Assembly: GCA_003116975.1 (NCBI GenBank)
Contig: BGKB01000121.1
Coordinates: 124,001 to 188,000, forward strand
Direction: 5' to 3'
DNA length: 64,000 nucleotides
Source of the DNA: Aurantiochytrium sp. KH105
Taxonomy: Eukaryota; Sar; Bigyra; Thraustochytrida; Thraustochytriidae
In this document: positions 9,877-19,200 of the stretch, piece by piece
Position numbering within the stretch: position 1 is the stretch's first letter
Layout: every line of letters begins with the position of its first letter
Program-made: the position numbers and the translations under genes
Notes under the pieces: model-generated
What the model was told of the DNA's origin: nothing
The model's input: the letters and a program-made list of their open reading frames with translations, nothing else
Databases searched by the model: none

Positions 9877-10509
9877 TGTGGCGTTGTGAATCAATCACTA
9901 CTACAAAGCGTGCGTGCAAAGGCCCTTTTGTCGACAACGCGACGGGTCGGGCTCAGTGCCTGGGGCAAAGGAACACGACGTCAGCAGCCTTTGCTTTGCT
10001 TTGCTTTGCTTTGCTTTGTTGTGCGCCGCTGGCAGAGGTTGCTCCTCCCGCCCCGGCGTCGAAAACGATATTCGTTTGGGTCTCCACGAGTTCATCTGAT
10101 TGCTGAGAAGAAGAAGAAGGCAAGTCAAGGCGAGAGCAAAGCACAGCAAAGCACAGCACAGAGAAGCAGTTCAAGAAGGCCGATCAAGCAAGACAATCGA
10201 TTTGGAGCATTCGGATGTTCCAAGTCCACTTTCAATCCCTCTTCTAGCTGGCTGGCTGAGTCCGCGCGGCAAAGACATGGACACGGTTATATGACATGCA
10301 GAAAGGCCGCAGCCTCTTTTTTTTTTTTTTTTCTTTTTGCGGAATCCATTTTGCGACGGTGGTAGTAGTAGGCCTAGTAGTAGGCCTAGTAGTAGTAGTA
10401 AATCTCGCGAAACGCAAAATGCGAAGTTGGACGGCCGGGTGGGCATTTGGTGAAGTAAGAAGGAAGATGAACCCGCATTGGGGCAAGGAAGTTTGAGGGG
10501 TCTAGGGCT
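9877..10509. other. Intergenic region with CAAAG pentamer repeat and AGTAGTAGGCCT repeat
   Basis: This 0.63-kb spacer lies between two minus-strand genes. It holds a pentanucleotide repeat (CTTTG, read CAAAG in the direction of the downstream gene) at 9989-10018, a second related AAAGCACAGC cluster at about 10135-10162, a poly-T run at about 10316-10333, and AGTAGTAGGCCT units at 10361-10401. No convincing exon with ATG was found. Confidence 0.5.
9989..10018 (-). repeat. CAAAG pentanucleotide repeat
   Basis: Six tandem CTTTG units on the plus strand (CAAAG on the minus strand) lie about 110 bp upstream of the EGF-like gene start. They resemble the AAAGC pentamers at 16044-16070 ahead of the 16246 gene, in the same orientation relative to transcription. 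Confidence 0.75.
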
Positions 10510-13002
10510 TCAGCTTGGATTCTTGTCTTGGTCTTTGCCTGGGTCCGCGGTCGACGACTTGGCACTTTTCTCCAGAATGTTGCGGATCGCGGCGACCGTG
10601 GCTTCGATCGTCTCGCGCTGCGAGTCGATTTTGGCGGCAGGAGTTTCGAGATACTCCTGCCAGTAAAGAACAGTTAGTCGAGCAGACTGGTCGTGCCAGG
10701 CATTGGACGGGAGATTGCGAAACGCCGTGCGAATGTGCTGATCACGGAGAGGCTCGAGAGCAGGATTTCGGGCGAGATCAATCCCGCCTTCGGCGTTTGG
10801 ATGAGGAAGCATGCGCGCCAGAGACATGAACGCAAGTCCGAGATTCTTGAGATTAATATCGGAAAGCCCGTCGCGATCATTTTCATACCCGTTGCGAAAC
10901 GAAGCGGCCGCGAATATGATGAGGTCCACGTCCTTTACTTCGACGCCATGCTCGAGAATAATCTGCGCATCAGAGTATAGGTGATCAAAGAGATCTCGTC
11001 GAAGGGTCCATTCCCATGTCTCCGGCGAATACTTTTCTAGTGGCGGAAGCTCCGAGCCAAGTTCGGCCGTGGCCTTTTCCCAGGCTGTCAAAGAGTCCTT
11101 GAGCCACTCTTGAAAAGGCTTTTCCTCTGCTCGAGGCACGATTCGCGTGACAAAGCCAAAGCTTTGCAAAGTAAAAGTCTCATTGTAGGCGGTATCGGTG
11201 GCGTAGTTCAACTTGCCCGTAAAGTACACGCCTCCAGGGCAGCTTCTTGTGTTCTTGTCGAAAAGTTCGACCGTGGAGTACCCTTGCCCATCTGCATACA
11301 TTTGAGAGTTGCTGTGGACCCAAGATCCATAAGGGATCTCGGCACACTTGCCCCAGTTCGCGTATGCTTCATGATAGGCATCTTGCCAGGTATAAGTAAG
11401 CATGGGGCCATTGAGAATGGCCACGTCGGGACGGAAACCCTCGCACTTTTGAAGGTAGCGAAGAGCGGTCCAATGCTGGTCGTATCCGACAATGAGAAGC
11501 GACTGCGCCGGGATCCCGGCGACCAAGGCCTTGGCGTATCTTTCCATGTACATGTTTGTCGATTGATCCGAAATCTCGTGATAGATGATCCATTGGTATG
11601 CGGAAAGGGCCAACGCGAGAGCCGAGGCGACTGCGAGAGTGATCATCGGTGCTATCGAAGGAGGCGCGGCGTCACGAAACGTTGAGAGCTGTGAAGCGAG
11701 TGGAACGATGGCAAGTAAGAAGACAATGAGATTGGGTTGCATCCAAAAGCGAGCTTGGATACCGCGCAAAAGAGCCTGGTCCATGGGCATGTTGCTGAGA
11801 AAATGAAAGACAACAACGTAAAAGGTCAAAGCCGCCACGAGCATAGGGCCGGCCAGCGCTTGGCGTTCCCTCGCTTCCCTGACGTCATCTGTGTCTCCGC
11901 TTGCCTCTTTGCTGGTCTCTCGTTGAGAGGGAGCGGCCATGTTGGACTCGGATTGCGAATTTGCGTTCGCGTTCTTGCTCTTTTTCGCGCCAGTGCGCTG
12001 CTGCTTTGCAAGCGCGCGAGGCAACTTGTTCTTTGCTGCGCTTGTCGACGCTGGCTGTGCAAAGGCTTGTATGACCAGCATGGTTGCCCCTGCAATGGCT
12101 AAAAAGGGGATCAAGACGGCGCCTTGTCTCACGACAAGGTCGTCAACGTACAATCCTATACGGCCGAACATGCCCATATCTCCATCTTTGCTTCTGGTGA
12201 AGAGCCGGAACGTGCCGTAATCTCCGCGACGAAGATGGTGGACAAAGCCGGATATCGTGGTGGTGTCACCCCAAGCTCCAGGCTGACGATTGGCCATCAA
12301 GGTCAGAGGAAGATAGACGTACGGGAGGAGACCAAGAAGGAAAAGAATCGACCAGCGCACGAGTTGTACAGCTCCAACGCGACCGCGTCGGAATTCTTGG
12401 GCGAGAATGCAGGCAATAAGTGGCACTTCAAAGAGAATGGCCGTATGCTGATTGCAGAGCGCCAGACCGGACCAAAAGGACCCAAGGTTAATGTAGAAAT
12501 CTCGTGTCCGCGATGAAGTTGCGCCCAAGTAGCGCAGAGTGAGCCAGAGAAGGACAACGACGAGCAGGTTATTGAGTGCAAAGACCTCGGCGCCTGTTGA
12601 GTACAACCAGACGAGTGGGGAGAGTGCATACGCAGTGGCAAGGCCAGCTGACAGGATAGCGTGTTCGAGCCGCGGGGTGATTCCATAGTGGGCGATGAGC
12701 TCAACTCCGCAGGCCTGGAGCACGCCAGCGGCCAGAGCTCCGAGGATGCATGTCGTTGCGTTGGCGCGCCATGCCGGCGACCCTGGGAGCTCTTGTTGGT
12801 GCACAATGGCATGGTACAGCAGCGTGAAGAGAGGGTAGCCGGGCGGATGCGCGTGCCCGAGCGTGCAGGCCTCTGCCACGAGCTCGCCGCTGTCGCCGCC
12901 CGGGATTGAGGCAAAAGCCGTCTTCAGGTACGCGCCGGCGACGATGGCAACCGTCGCGCCGCTCATGGCTGCAGAGCCAGTGGTGCCGACGTCAAGGCCC
13001 AT
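10510..13002 (-). CDS. TMEM260: TMEM260-type (DUF2723) protein O-mannosyltransferase
   Basis: Predicted 830-residue ER enzyme of the DUF2723/TMEM260 family (GT-C fold). In animals this family transfers O-mannose to IPT domains of receptors. Diagnostic features are a first span followed by the luminal acidic motif GGDSGEL (35-41) and HPPGYPL (52-58), NQHTAILFE in a later loop, and WGDTTTISGF followed by HHLRRGDYGTF. About ten hydrophobic spans are followed by a long hydrophilic, probably luminal, C-terminal half. A Ser/Asn/Lys-rich insert (KNANANSQSESN region) interrupts the membrane half. An in-frame ATG at 13269 would add 89 residues that look untranslated (AT-rich, no family resemblance). 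ATG 13002 sits in CACCATGG and opens directly into the first span, so it was chosen. An AT-rich TAATATTTATTT lies about 105 bp upstream of it. Confidence 0.88.
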   Translation of the reverse strand: MGLDVGTTGSAAMSGATVAIVAGAYLKTAFASIPGGDSGELVAEACTLGHAHPPGYPLFTLLYHAIVHQQELPGSPAWRANATTCILGALAAGVLQACGVELIAHYGITPRLEHAILSAGLATAYALSPLVWLYSTGAEVFALNNLLVVVLLWLTLRYLGATSSRTRDFYINLGSFWSGLALCNQHTAILFEVPLIACILAQEFRRGRVGAVQLVRWSILFLLGLLPYVYLPLTLMANRQPGAWGDTTTISGFVHHLRRGDYGTFRLFTRSKDGDMGMFGRIGLYVDDLVVRQGAVLIPFLAIAGATMLVIQAFAQPASTSAAKNKLPRALAKQQRTGAKKSKNANANSQSESNMAAPSQRETSKEASGDTDDVREARERQALAGPMLVAALTFYVVVFHFLSNMPMDQALLRGIQARFWMQPNLIVFLLAIVPLASQLSTFRDAAPPSIAPMITLAVASALALALSAYQWIIYHEISDQSTNMYMERYAKALVAGIPAQSLLIVGYDQHWTALRYLQKCEGFRPDVAILNGPMLTYTWQDAYHEAYANWGKCAEIPYGSWVHSNSQMYADGQGYSTVELFDKNTRSCPGGVYFTGKLNYATDTAYNETFTLQSFGFVTRIVPRAEEKPFQEWLKDSLTAWEKATAELGSELPPLEKYSPETWEWTLRRDLFDHLYSDAQIILEHGVEVKDVDLIIFAAASFRNGYENDRDGLSDINLKNLGLAFMSLARMLPHPNAEGGIDLARNPALEPLRDQHIRTAFRNLPSNAWHDQSARLTVLYWQEYLETPAAKIDSQRETIEATVAAIRNILEKSAKSSTADPGKDQDKNPS

Positions 13003-13741
13003 GGTGGGCCGAGCGACTGCGTGCTCGCTCCGCGTCTGACCGAATTTTCCGTCGCGGAAGACGTGGAGCGACTCGCGTCTGGACGAGATGGTTGCAGTTC
13101 TTTTGAAATAAATATTACTCGTACTTTTTAAGCGAAAACGGTTTGGGACGCATAAATGGCGGGAAAAACAACAACAAACGGCATCCAAAGAGGATGGTGG
13201 CTGAGCAAAACAAGCAATAAAGACGTCAAGATCATGTTCTGAAAGGTGACACTTGCCGTCATCACTCATTCAGCAAGTGGCACATGCCACTGCCAGCGGC
13301 TGCGGCACGGCAGCAACTTTTTAGATCTATCCTTTTCGGAGTCAATTGGAGATGATGGTGGCCGTGCAAAACAGGTAGAGTGACCCAAATGCTATGACGT
13401 CGGAGATCATGGTGACACTTGTCGTCATCCCTTGTTCAGCAAGTGCCACATGCCACTGCCACTGCCAGCGGCCAGGCGGCTGCGGCTGCGGTCCTTTGGA
13501 TCTTACCTGATGACCATTGCAGCTGTCAGTGTGCAGCTGTGCAGCCCACAAACGTAAATGCAAGGAGAAAGAGAAGAAATTGCAAAGGTCAAAATTGGTT
13601 ACGAAAGCGCTCCGCTTACTCCTGAACTCTGTGCATTGACCACGTGCTGCTAAGCGATGCGGCCAGGGCGTCCTCGAGCGGAGCGCAACGGAAACCTAAT
13701 CAAATAATTGAGGAAAAGGTGGGAGAATTGGGGCAAAGTTT
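13003..13741. other. Intergenic region with an imperfect direct duplication
   Basis: The spacer lies between two minus-strand genes. Two related blocks of about 125-140 bp sit at roughly 13188-13312 and 13352-13490. Both read tggtggc(t/c)g-gcaaaac, then a GACGTC/GATCATG core, then GGTGACACTTG(C/T)CGTCATC, then CAGCAAGTG(G/C)CACATGCCACTGCC and a CGGCTGCGG tail. The blocks are diverged and no gene is seen in them. An AT-rich TATA-like segment lies at 13105-13120, upstream of the TMEM260 start. Confidence 0.5.
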
Positions 13742-14443
13742 TCAGGCGTCAATCTTGGCGCGCATCTCCTGGTCCTCCATATGCTTCTTGTACACAAGCT
13801 CCACCTCGGGCATATTCTCGTCGATGAAGCGGTCGATCTGCTCAATGAGCGGATCGTCACCCTTGCGGGAGTCATGGAGGCCTTCCTTGACGATGCACTT
13901 GTCAAGGGCCTTGGCGAAGGCCTCCTTGTTGAGCGAGGACTGCTGCTTGACAAAGTGCTTGGCGAGCTCGGGGAGGTCACCCTTGAGCGAGAAGAAGACA
14001 AGCTCCGCGAGGTGCTCGGTGGCGAAGTTGGGGAGCTTGTGGTCGCAGACGCTCTCGAAGACGGCACCGTTGCGGTCGTTCTGGTCCTGCTTGATGAGGT
14101 TGAGGATCACCTCGTAGAGGTCCTTGGCCTCGTTGTCGGTGACGACGGTCAGCAGCTCGTGGAGCATGCCCATGTCCTTCTCCGAGATGGCGGTGGCCAG
14201 CTCCGTCTTAAACGAGGGCTTGTGCGAGCCGTCGCGCGCCTTGGGGTTGTGGTCGAGGTTGACCATGTTGGCCATGCCGCCGTGGTTCTGGTGGATGTCG
14301 GGCCTATCGCCGCCCTTCTTGGAGATCTCGTTGCGCACGCCGCCGAAGCCCGCCATGGACTTGCCCTTGGGCGCGCCCTTGTTCTGAATATCCTGCTGCA
14401 CCTGCTGGGGCGACTTGCCCATGAACATCTGTCCCTTGGCCAT
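13742..14443 (-). CDS. Small helical protein of unknown function, probably highly expressed
   Basis: A 233-residue protein that I do not recognise. A basic, Gly/Lys/Gln-rich N-terminal third (motif SPQQVQQDIQNKG, then AGFGGVRNEISKKGG) precedes a regular alpha-helical domain (about 80-233; LHELLTVVTDNEAKDLYEVILNLI, then ELVFFSLKGDLPELAKHF). The helical spacing could fit a HEAT/MIF4G-like fold, but that is a guess. Codon use is strikingly biased to C/G-ending codons (AAG, GAG, CTC, GCC), suggesting high expression. ATG 14443 has A at -3. The frame continues upstream without ATG through a (CAAGAG)n run that would encode a Gln/Glu repeat; I treat that as 5' untranslated. Confidence 0.75.
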   Translation of the reverse strand: MAKGQMFMGKSPQQVQQDIQNKGAPKGKSMAGFGGVRNEISKKGGDRPDIHQNHGGMANMVNLDHNPKARDGSHKPSFKTELATAISEKDMGMLHELLTVVTDNEAKDLYEVILNLIKQDQNDRNGAVFESVCDHKLPNFATEHLAELVFFSLKGDLPELAKHFVKQQSSLNKEAFAKALDKCIVKEGLHDSRKGDDPLIEQIDRFIDENMPEVELVYKKHMEDQEMRAKIDA

Positions 14444-16245
14444 CCTGCTCTTCGAGGCTTTCCTTCCCTGCTCTAGCTCTTGCTTTTGCTCTTGCTCTTG
14501 CTGTTTCTCTTGCTCTTGCTCTTGCTCTGGAGTTGCGGTTTTGCTGTCGCTGGGCCCGCGCAGGGCCGACCGGCCCCCGTGCGCGCCGGAATGCGCCCAG
14601 AAGGATGAGGCACCGCCGCCGGGCTGAGCTGCACGCTCGCACGCACGCACGCCCCCGCACAGGCCTCCCTCCCCCCGCCCACAGCCTCACCCGCAGCCAC
14701 GCCGGCCAGAGAAAGAAAGATCAAACCGGCTATGGCAACCAAATCGATTCGGACCGGTTCAAGCCGACCGGCAAGTCCACAATCCCAAGCAGCTCGACTT
14801 GGGCGCACGCGCACTCAGCCAGTGGCAGCCTGGCAGGTCGAATCAACGCCCGCCAGAACAACAGTGGCAGCTGCAGCAACAGTAAAACCAACCCAGCTGG
14901 CCTCTGCCGCTGCTGGCTCCTAGCCTGATCTTCACCCGCGCTCGGCCGCTTCGCCCCGCCTTCCTCCCCGGCGCGGCGCCGTTCTCGCTTTCCTCGGCGT
15001 CTGCACTGCATCGATTGCGGGAGGCGGTGCGGCGCTGCCCTGCGATCTCGCGCAATGCGGGGCCGCGATAAATGAAGAGCGGGCGGGCAGCCTGATCTTC
15101 ACCGCCGCGTCCTGGTCGCTTCCAGCGCCTGCCGCGAGAAAAGGCGCGGCAGTGCAGGCGGCGCTGCGGGAGACTCGTGGCGGCTGCTGTGGCCCGCAGC
15201 CGCGCAGGGCTGCTCGGTCGCAGGGAGGAAAGGAAACAAAGTGTGGAATGGCGCGGCGCAAGTGGGCTATGGCGCGGCGCAAGTGCGCGGGCGAAGCCGG
15301 CCCGACTTGCGGCGCGGAGGACGCGAAAGGCGCGAGCGCAGGGACGCGCAACGCGCGTCCCTCTCTTCTTGCGTTCCGGGGGAAAGTTCCTGAGCCTCGG
15401 GTCGCGTTCGCTACGGTGCGATGAGGTGGGCGAGGGGGAAGCTGCGAAGCTCTGGTGACACAGGTGTGGCTTTTCATGCTTAACTATACTTTTCCGGCAG
15501 TGGTCGCAGTGCGGCTGCGGGGGGGGGAGGTACCGCGAATGAGCCCGCAGCGCCCGGGCTCCCCCCTCCGCAGCAACGAACGCTGCGGCCTGGCGTTCGA
15601 AGCTGAGACTGTTCCCGCCGGCTTCCGGACATGAAGCTCTCGCGACTGTAGGCAATTCGTGCACCCGCAGCTGCAGCTTTGCTAGCGGTCTAATCCAGGC
15701 CCAATTGATCCGTTGCGGGGCAAAAGTGCGTTGCGCACACGGGAACATGGGGAAGAGCAGCGCTGCAGCTGCCGCCTGCTGTTTTGCTTCGTCTGCAACA
15801 CCGCTGCGCGTTCTTCGCTTTCGAGAGCCTGTCGTGTTTCCTTTTGACGTTTTTGCTTCTGTCTTGAAGGCTTACCGTTGTGTTGGTCATTTCGTCCATG
15901 CTCAACTTGCTTGCACTGCTGCAGCGAAGCCTTTTTCCGTTCAACTTGAACTTGAACTTGCACTTGCACTTGCGCTTGCTCTTGCACTTGCCCTTGGGAG
16001 AATCAAGTCGAACTTTCTTCTTTCCTTTCAACCAACCATGTATAAAGCAAAGCCAAAGCAAAGCAAAGGTGCCGCCCGTTCTCTCGAGAGAACGGCGGCG
16101 CGTGCCACGGTTCGCGTGAAGGGAGCGAGCGAGCGAGCAATATCCGCCGACGCCGCCGGCAGCGACGCGCAGAGACCGACGGCGCGAGGCGAGGATGCTC
16201 TGAGCGCCGCCGCGCGCAGACCAGACCGCTCGTTCCTCAGACGGC
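14444..16245. promoter_or_regulatory. 1.8-kb divergent promoter region with hexamer repeats
   Basis: The region lies between a minus-strand gene (start 14443) and a plus-strand gene (start 16246). Repeats include (CTCTTG)n, i.e. (CAAGAG)n on the minus strand, at about 14476-14530, a doubled tggcgcggcgcaagtg word at about 15248-15286, and a run of CTTGAA/CTTGCA hexamers at about 15942-16000. A TATAAA at 16041-16046, followed by AAAGCAAAGC pentamers (to about 16070), lies 200 bp before the 16246 ATG and is a candidate core promoter. Several long chance frames cross this GC-rich stretch but have no recognisable protein features. Confidence 0.45.
16041..16070 (+). promoter_or_regulatory. TATAAA box with adjacent AAAGC pentamers
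   Basis: TATAAA at 16041-16046 overlaps a run of AAAGCAAAGCCAAAGCAAAGCAAAGG. It is about 200 bp before the ATG at 16246 and on the coding strand. It is a candidate core promoter by motif only. Confidence 0.3.
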
Positions 16246-19200
16246 ATGGGCATCTTCGCGAGGAGGAGGAGAAGAGGCAGCCTCGGGAGCAACAGCGGCG
16301 GCCGCCTCGTGCACCCGGACCCGGAAGACGTGCTGCGCGAGCTCGAGGCGGCGGACGCGCTGCGGCAGGACGAGGGGACCGCCGAGGGCGACAACGGGTC
16401 TGAGGGATCCTTCGAAGAGGGCCACGCGTCGCGCCCCAAGCGGGGCACGATTCTGCAGAAATTCAGACGGCAACTCTCCGGGTCCGTGTCCGAGGCCTCG
16501 CTGCGCAGCGAGATCAGCGATGCGAGCGGGGCGACGACGGCGGCAGCGGGCGCGCCGCGCGCATTGCAGCAGCGCGAGCTCGAGATCAAGTACTGCAGCA
16601 AGTTCGACGCCACCGAGTTTTCCATGCTCCGCTCGCGGCAGCGCATCGAGCTCTTTGAGGACTTTGCAGATGACGCTCGGCGCTTCCCCGAGCGTCTGCA
16701 GCGTCTTGCTGTCGCAGCAAGTCTGTGCAAGCTCCTCGATCGCGTCTCACGTCGAACTGGGCACGAAATGATGCGCCCCGCCGTGCAGGCACTCGAAACC
16801 TTGCTGTCCAGCGAGACGAGTATCCGCGAGGCCTTTCTGGCAGACGTCGCGCGCCTCGGCACCTTGCCCTTTGCGGCTTCTAAGCTTGGCGCAGCCGCCA
16901 TCGCACAGATTGAGACCGCAAATGGCCATGAAAGCGCATGCGCCTGGCTGTACGTGGCACTTTCCTGGCTCCAAATCATGGCGCTTGTCGCGCCGTGCAG
17001 CAAGGCTGTGCGCGAGATCTGGGCGACGCAGGAAACCTTCGCCTTTGCCTTTGCCGCCCACGACCGCACGCAGCGCATGCGCTTCGAGTCCGGCACTGAG
17101 GCCCTGCGCGTGCGCGAGCGCGCCGATGTCAGTCTCTTGCATTTTTTAGCAGCCATGGCCGGCGACAGACACGGTGCCGAGGTCCTGGCCACCAGCATGG
17201 ACGGGCAGCTGGTCAAGACGCTTGCGACGCGTGCAAGCCATCTCGGTTTCGCCAAGAACCCGAGGACTATCGATGCCGCCGCAAAGGCGCTCTCAAACCT
17301 CGTCACGCGCTCGCGCTCGCTCGCCCTTGATTCTGTTGCCGCGCGAGAACTTGCGGAGGCGGTGCTCCGCCTCCTTACTATGCAGCTCGCCGGGCCCGTA
17401 GATGAGCTCCTGGAACGAGACGATGCTGAACAGGAGCGTCATGAGAGCCTCGACAATGTGATTTCTGGACCTGGTGGACAAGGCACAGGAGGGGCAACAG
17501 CTCGAGCGACAGCCAGGGATGACCCCACCACAGCGCAGAACCTCTCGACCTCACGCAACGCCAGCGGCCGCAATCGGAAAATCGCTCCTGCTGCGCGAGC
17601 GCGGTCTCTTTTCCACACCCAGGCGGGCCCTGGCGAAGACGGTAGGTCCCAGGAGCCCTGTGTGTCTGCGTTTCTCGACCTCCTGCGGGCCGCGCTCGCC
17701 CTGGCTCCAGAGACGCTGCTTCTCGCAGGCGCTGCTCTGGCAGATGCCGACGGCAAGTCCGCCGTGCCGCAGCCCGCGAGACGGCCCGTGTCGTCTGCAC
17801 GCGAAAATGCGGAGGATGCGCTCCTCTCGCGAGTCCGCGAGCTCAAGGACCAGGTGCTGCGCGACCCGGCGCTCGCAGAAAACGCCGTGGGCCACCTTTG
17901 GGCCCACCTTTTGCGGGTCGAGGAGATCCGTCACAAGAACGCTGCTCTTCTTGACGCCGACGGCGAAGGCCGCCTCTCGCGCCCCGCGTTCTACGCTCCC
18001 TTGCTCGGCACCTGCCGCAATTTTACGCCTTGCACACAGGCCTGCGAAATTACCCAAAAGCTGCTCGTCGACGAGGCGGTCCATTGCCGTCCTGGGGAAC
18101 CGGATCAAATCCAGCTGCAGACGCTGTTGGAACTCGTCGAGCGTCTCGTGCTTCGCGACCCGCTCGCCTCGGTTCAGGACCTTATGGAGTCTCTGCACAG
18201 ATTGCTGACACGACGAAGCGATTTCGATGTTGAGACTCTCGAGCGGGCAGCGCTGGTGTACGAGCGTCTCGGCGCAACGACGTCGACAGAGGCTCTGCGC
18301 CGTGTGGTCGCTCCTCTCATTGTCGACCTCGTGTCGTTGCCAGGAACGCAGGTCTTTCGCTGGGTGCTCCTCACAAGTCTACAAGAGGCCCTCTTTGCAA
18401 AGACGGAGACCGAGGTGTCTTTAGGTGAGGGCCAACAACATCGATGGGCTCGCGCGCTCCTCTCGGCAGGTCTCCTTCGCACCATAAGGTCAGACCTGCA
18501 ACTCGACGAGCCAGAGCATCTATCGCTGATTCAGTTCCTCGTTGCTCTGACCTCATGCTGCTGCGAGAGGCTTCTGGAGCGACCCGGTACTGAGGTCGGC
18601 AAAGGTTTCGAGATCGCCACCACACCTGACGCCGACGCTTCCGAGACTCATTTGGCGATCCAGGCAGCAGCTTCGAGCACTTGCAGAACAGTCTTCCTGC
18701 TATTGAACAAAAATCAACAAGCTTCCGATTTGATCGGGGGCGCACCGGACTATGTCAGCGATGATGGTGCAAGAAAATTACATTGTGGATCTGGACTCGT
18801 GCAGATTGGCGAGAATCTTCTGCGTCTCGAGAACAAGGAACGGCGGCGCGAAATTGTTATGGACGAAAGTTCACCTGCAAATCTTGATACGCTTGCACGC
18901 GCGTTATCTATGCGCCTTCGCGTCTTTCGCGGTGAGATTCCCATTGCGCTTGACAAAGACGCGGACACAATATTTTCAAGCATCTCGGCTCTTATTTATT
19001 GGCTGTCAGAAATGGCAGACGTGAGTGCTTTCGATCGCTGTCGCGACGAAGCCGACGCACTTCAAGGCCTTTACAGCGATGTTCTCTCGATGCTTCTCAT
19101 CAATGGACTTCCGGAGACCGACCCAGAACTGCACCGCCGCATTCTATACATACTTTTTCGCTTACTGCGTTGCACTCACGTGAACCACGCTGCTTCGCCG

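Noticed and set aside
13003..13269. N-terminal extension of the TMEM260 protein from ATG 13269
   Set aside because: The extra 89 residues are AT-rich in DNA and unlike the family. ATG 13002 has a CACCATGG context and opens directly into the first membrane span.
14444..14650. Gln/Glu-repeat extension of the small helical protein
   Set aside because: The frame is open but has no ATG before 14443. The CAAGAG repeat is more simply part of the 5' untranslated region.
15690..17306. 538-codon minus-strand frame overlapping the start of the 1401-residue gene
   Set aside because: It is Ser/Arg-rich with Lys-Cys/Lys-Phe dipeptides from the hexamer repeat, has no recognisable domain, and lies antisense to a well-supported gene.
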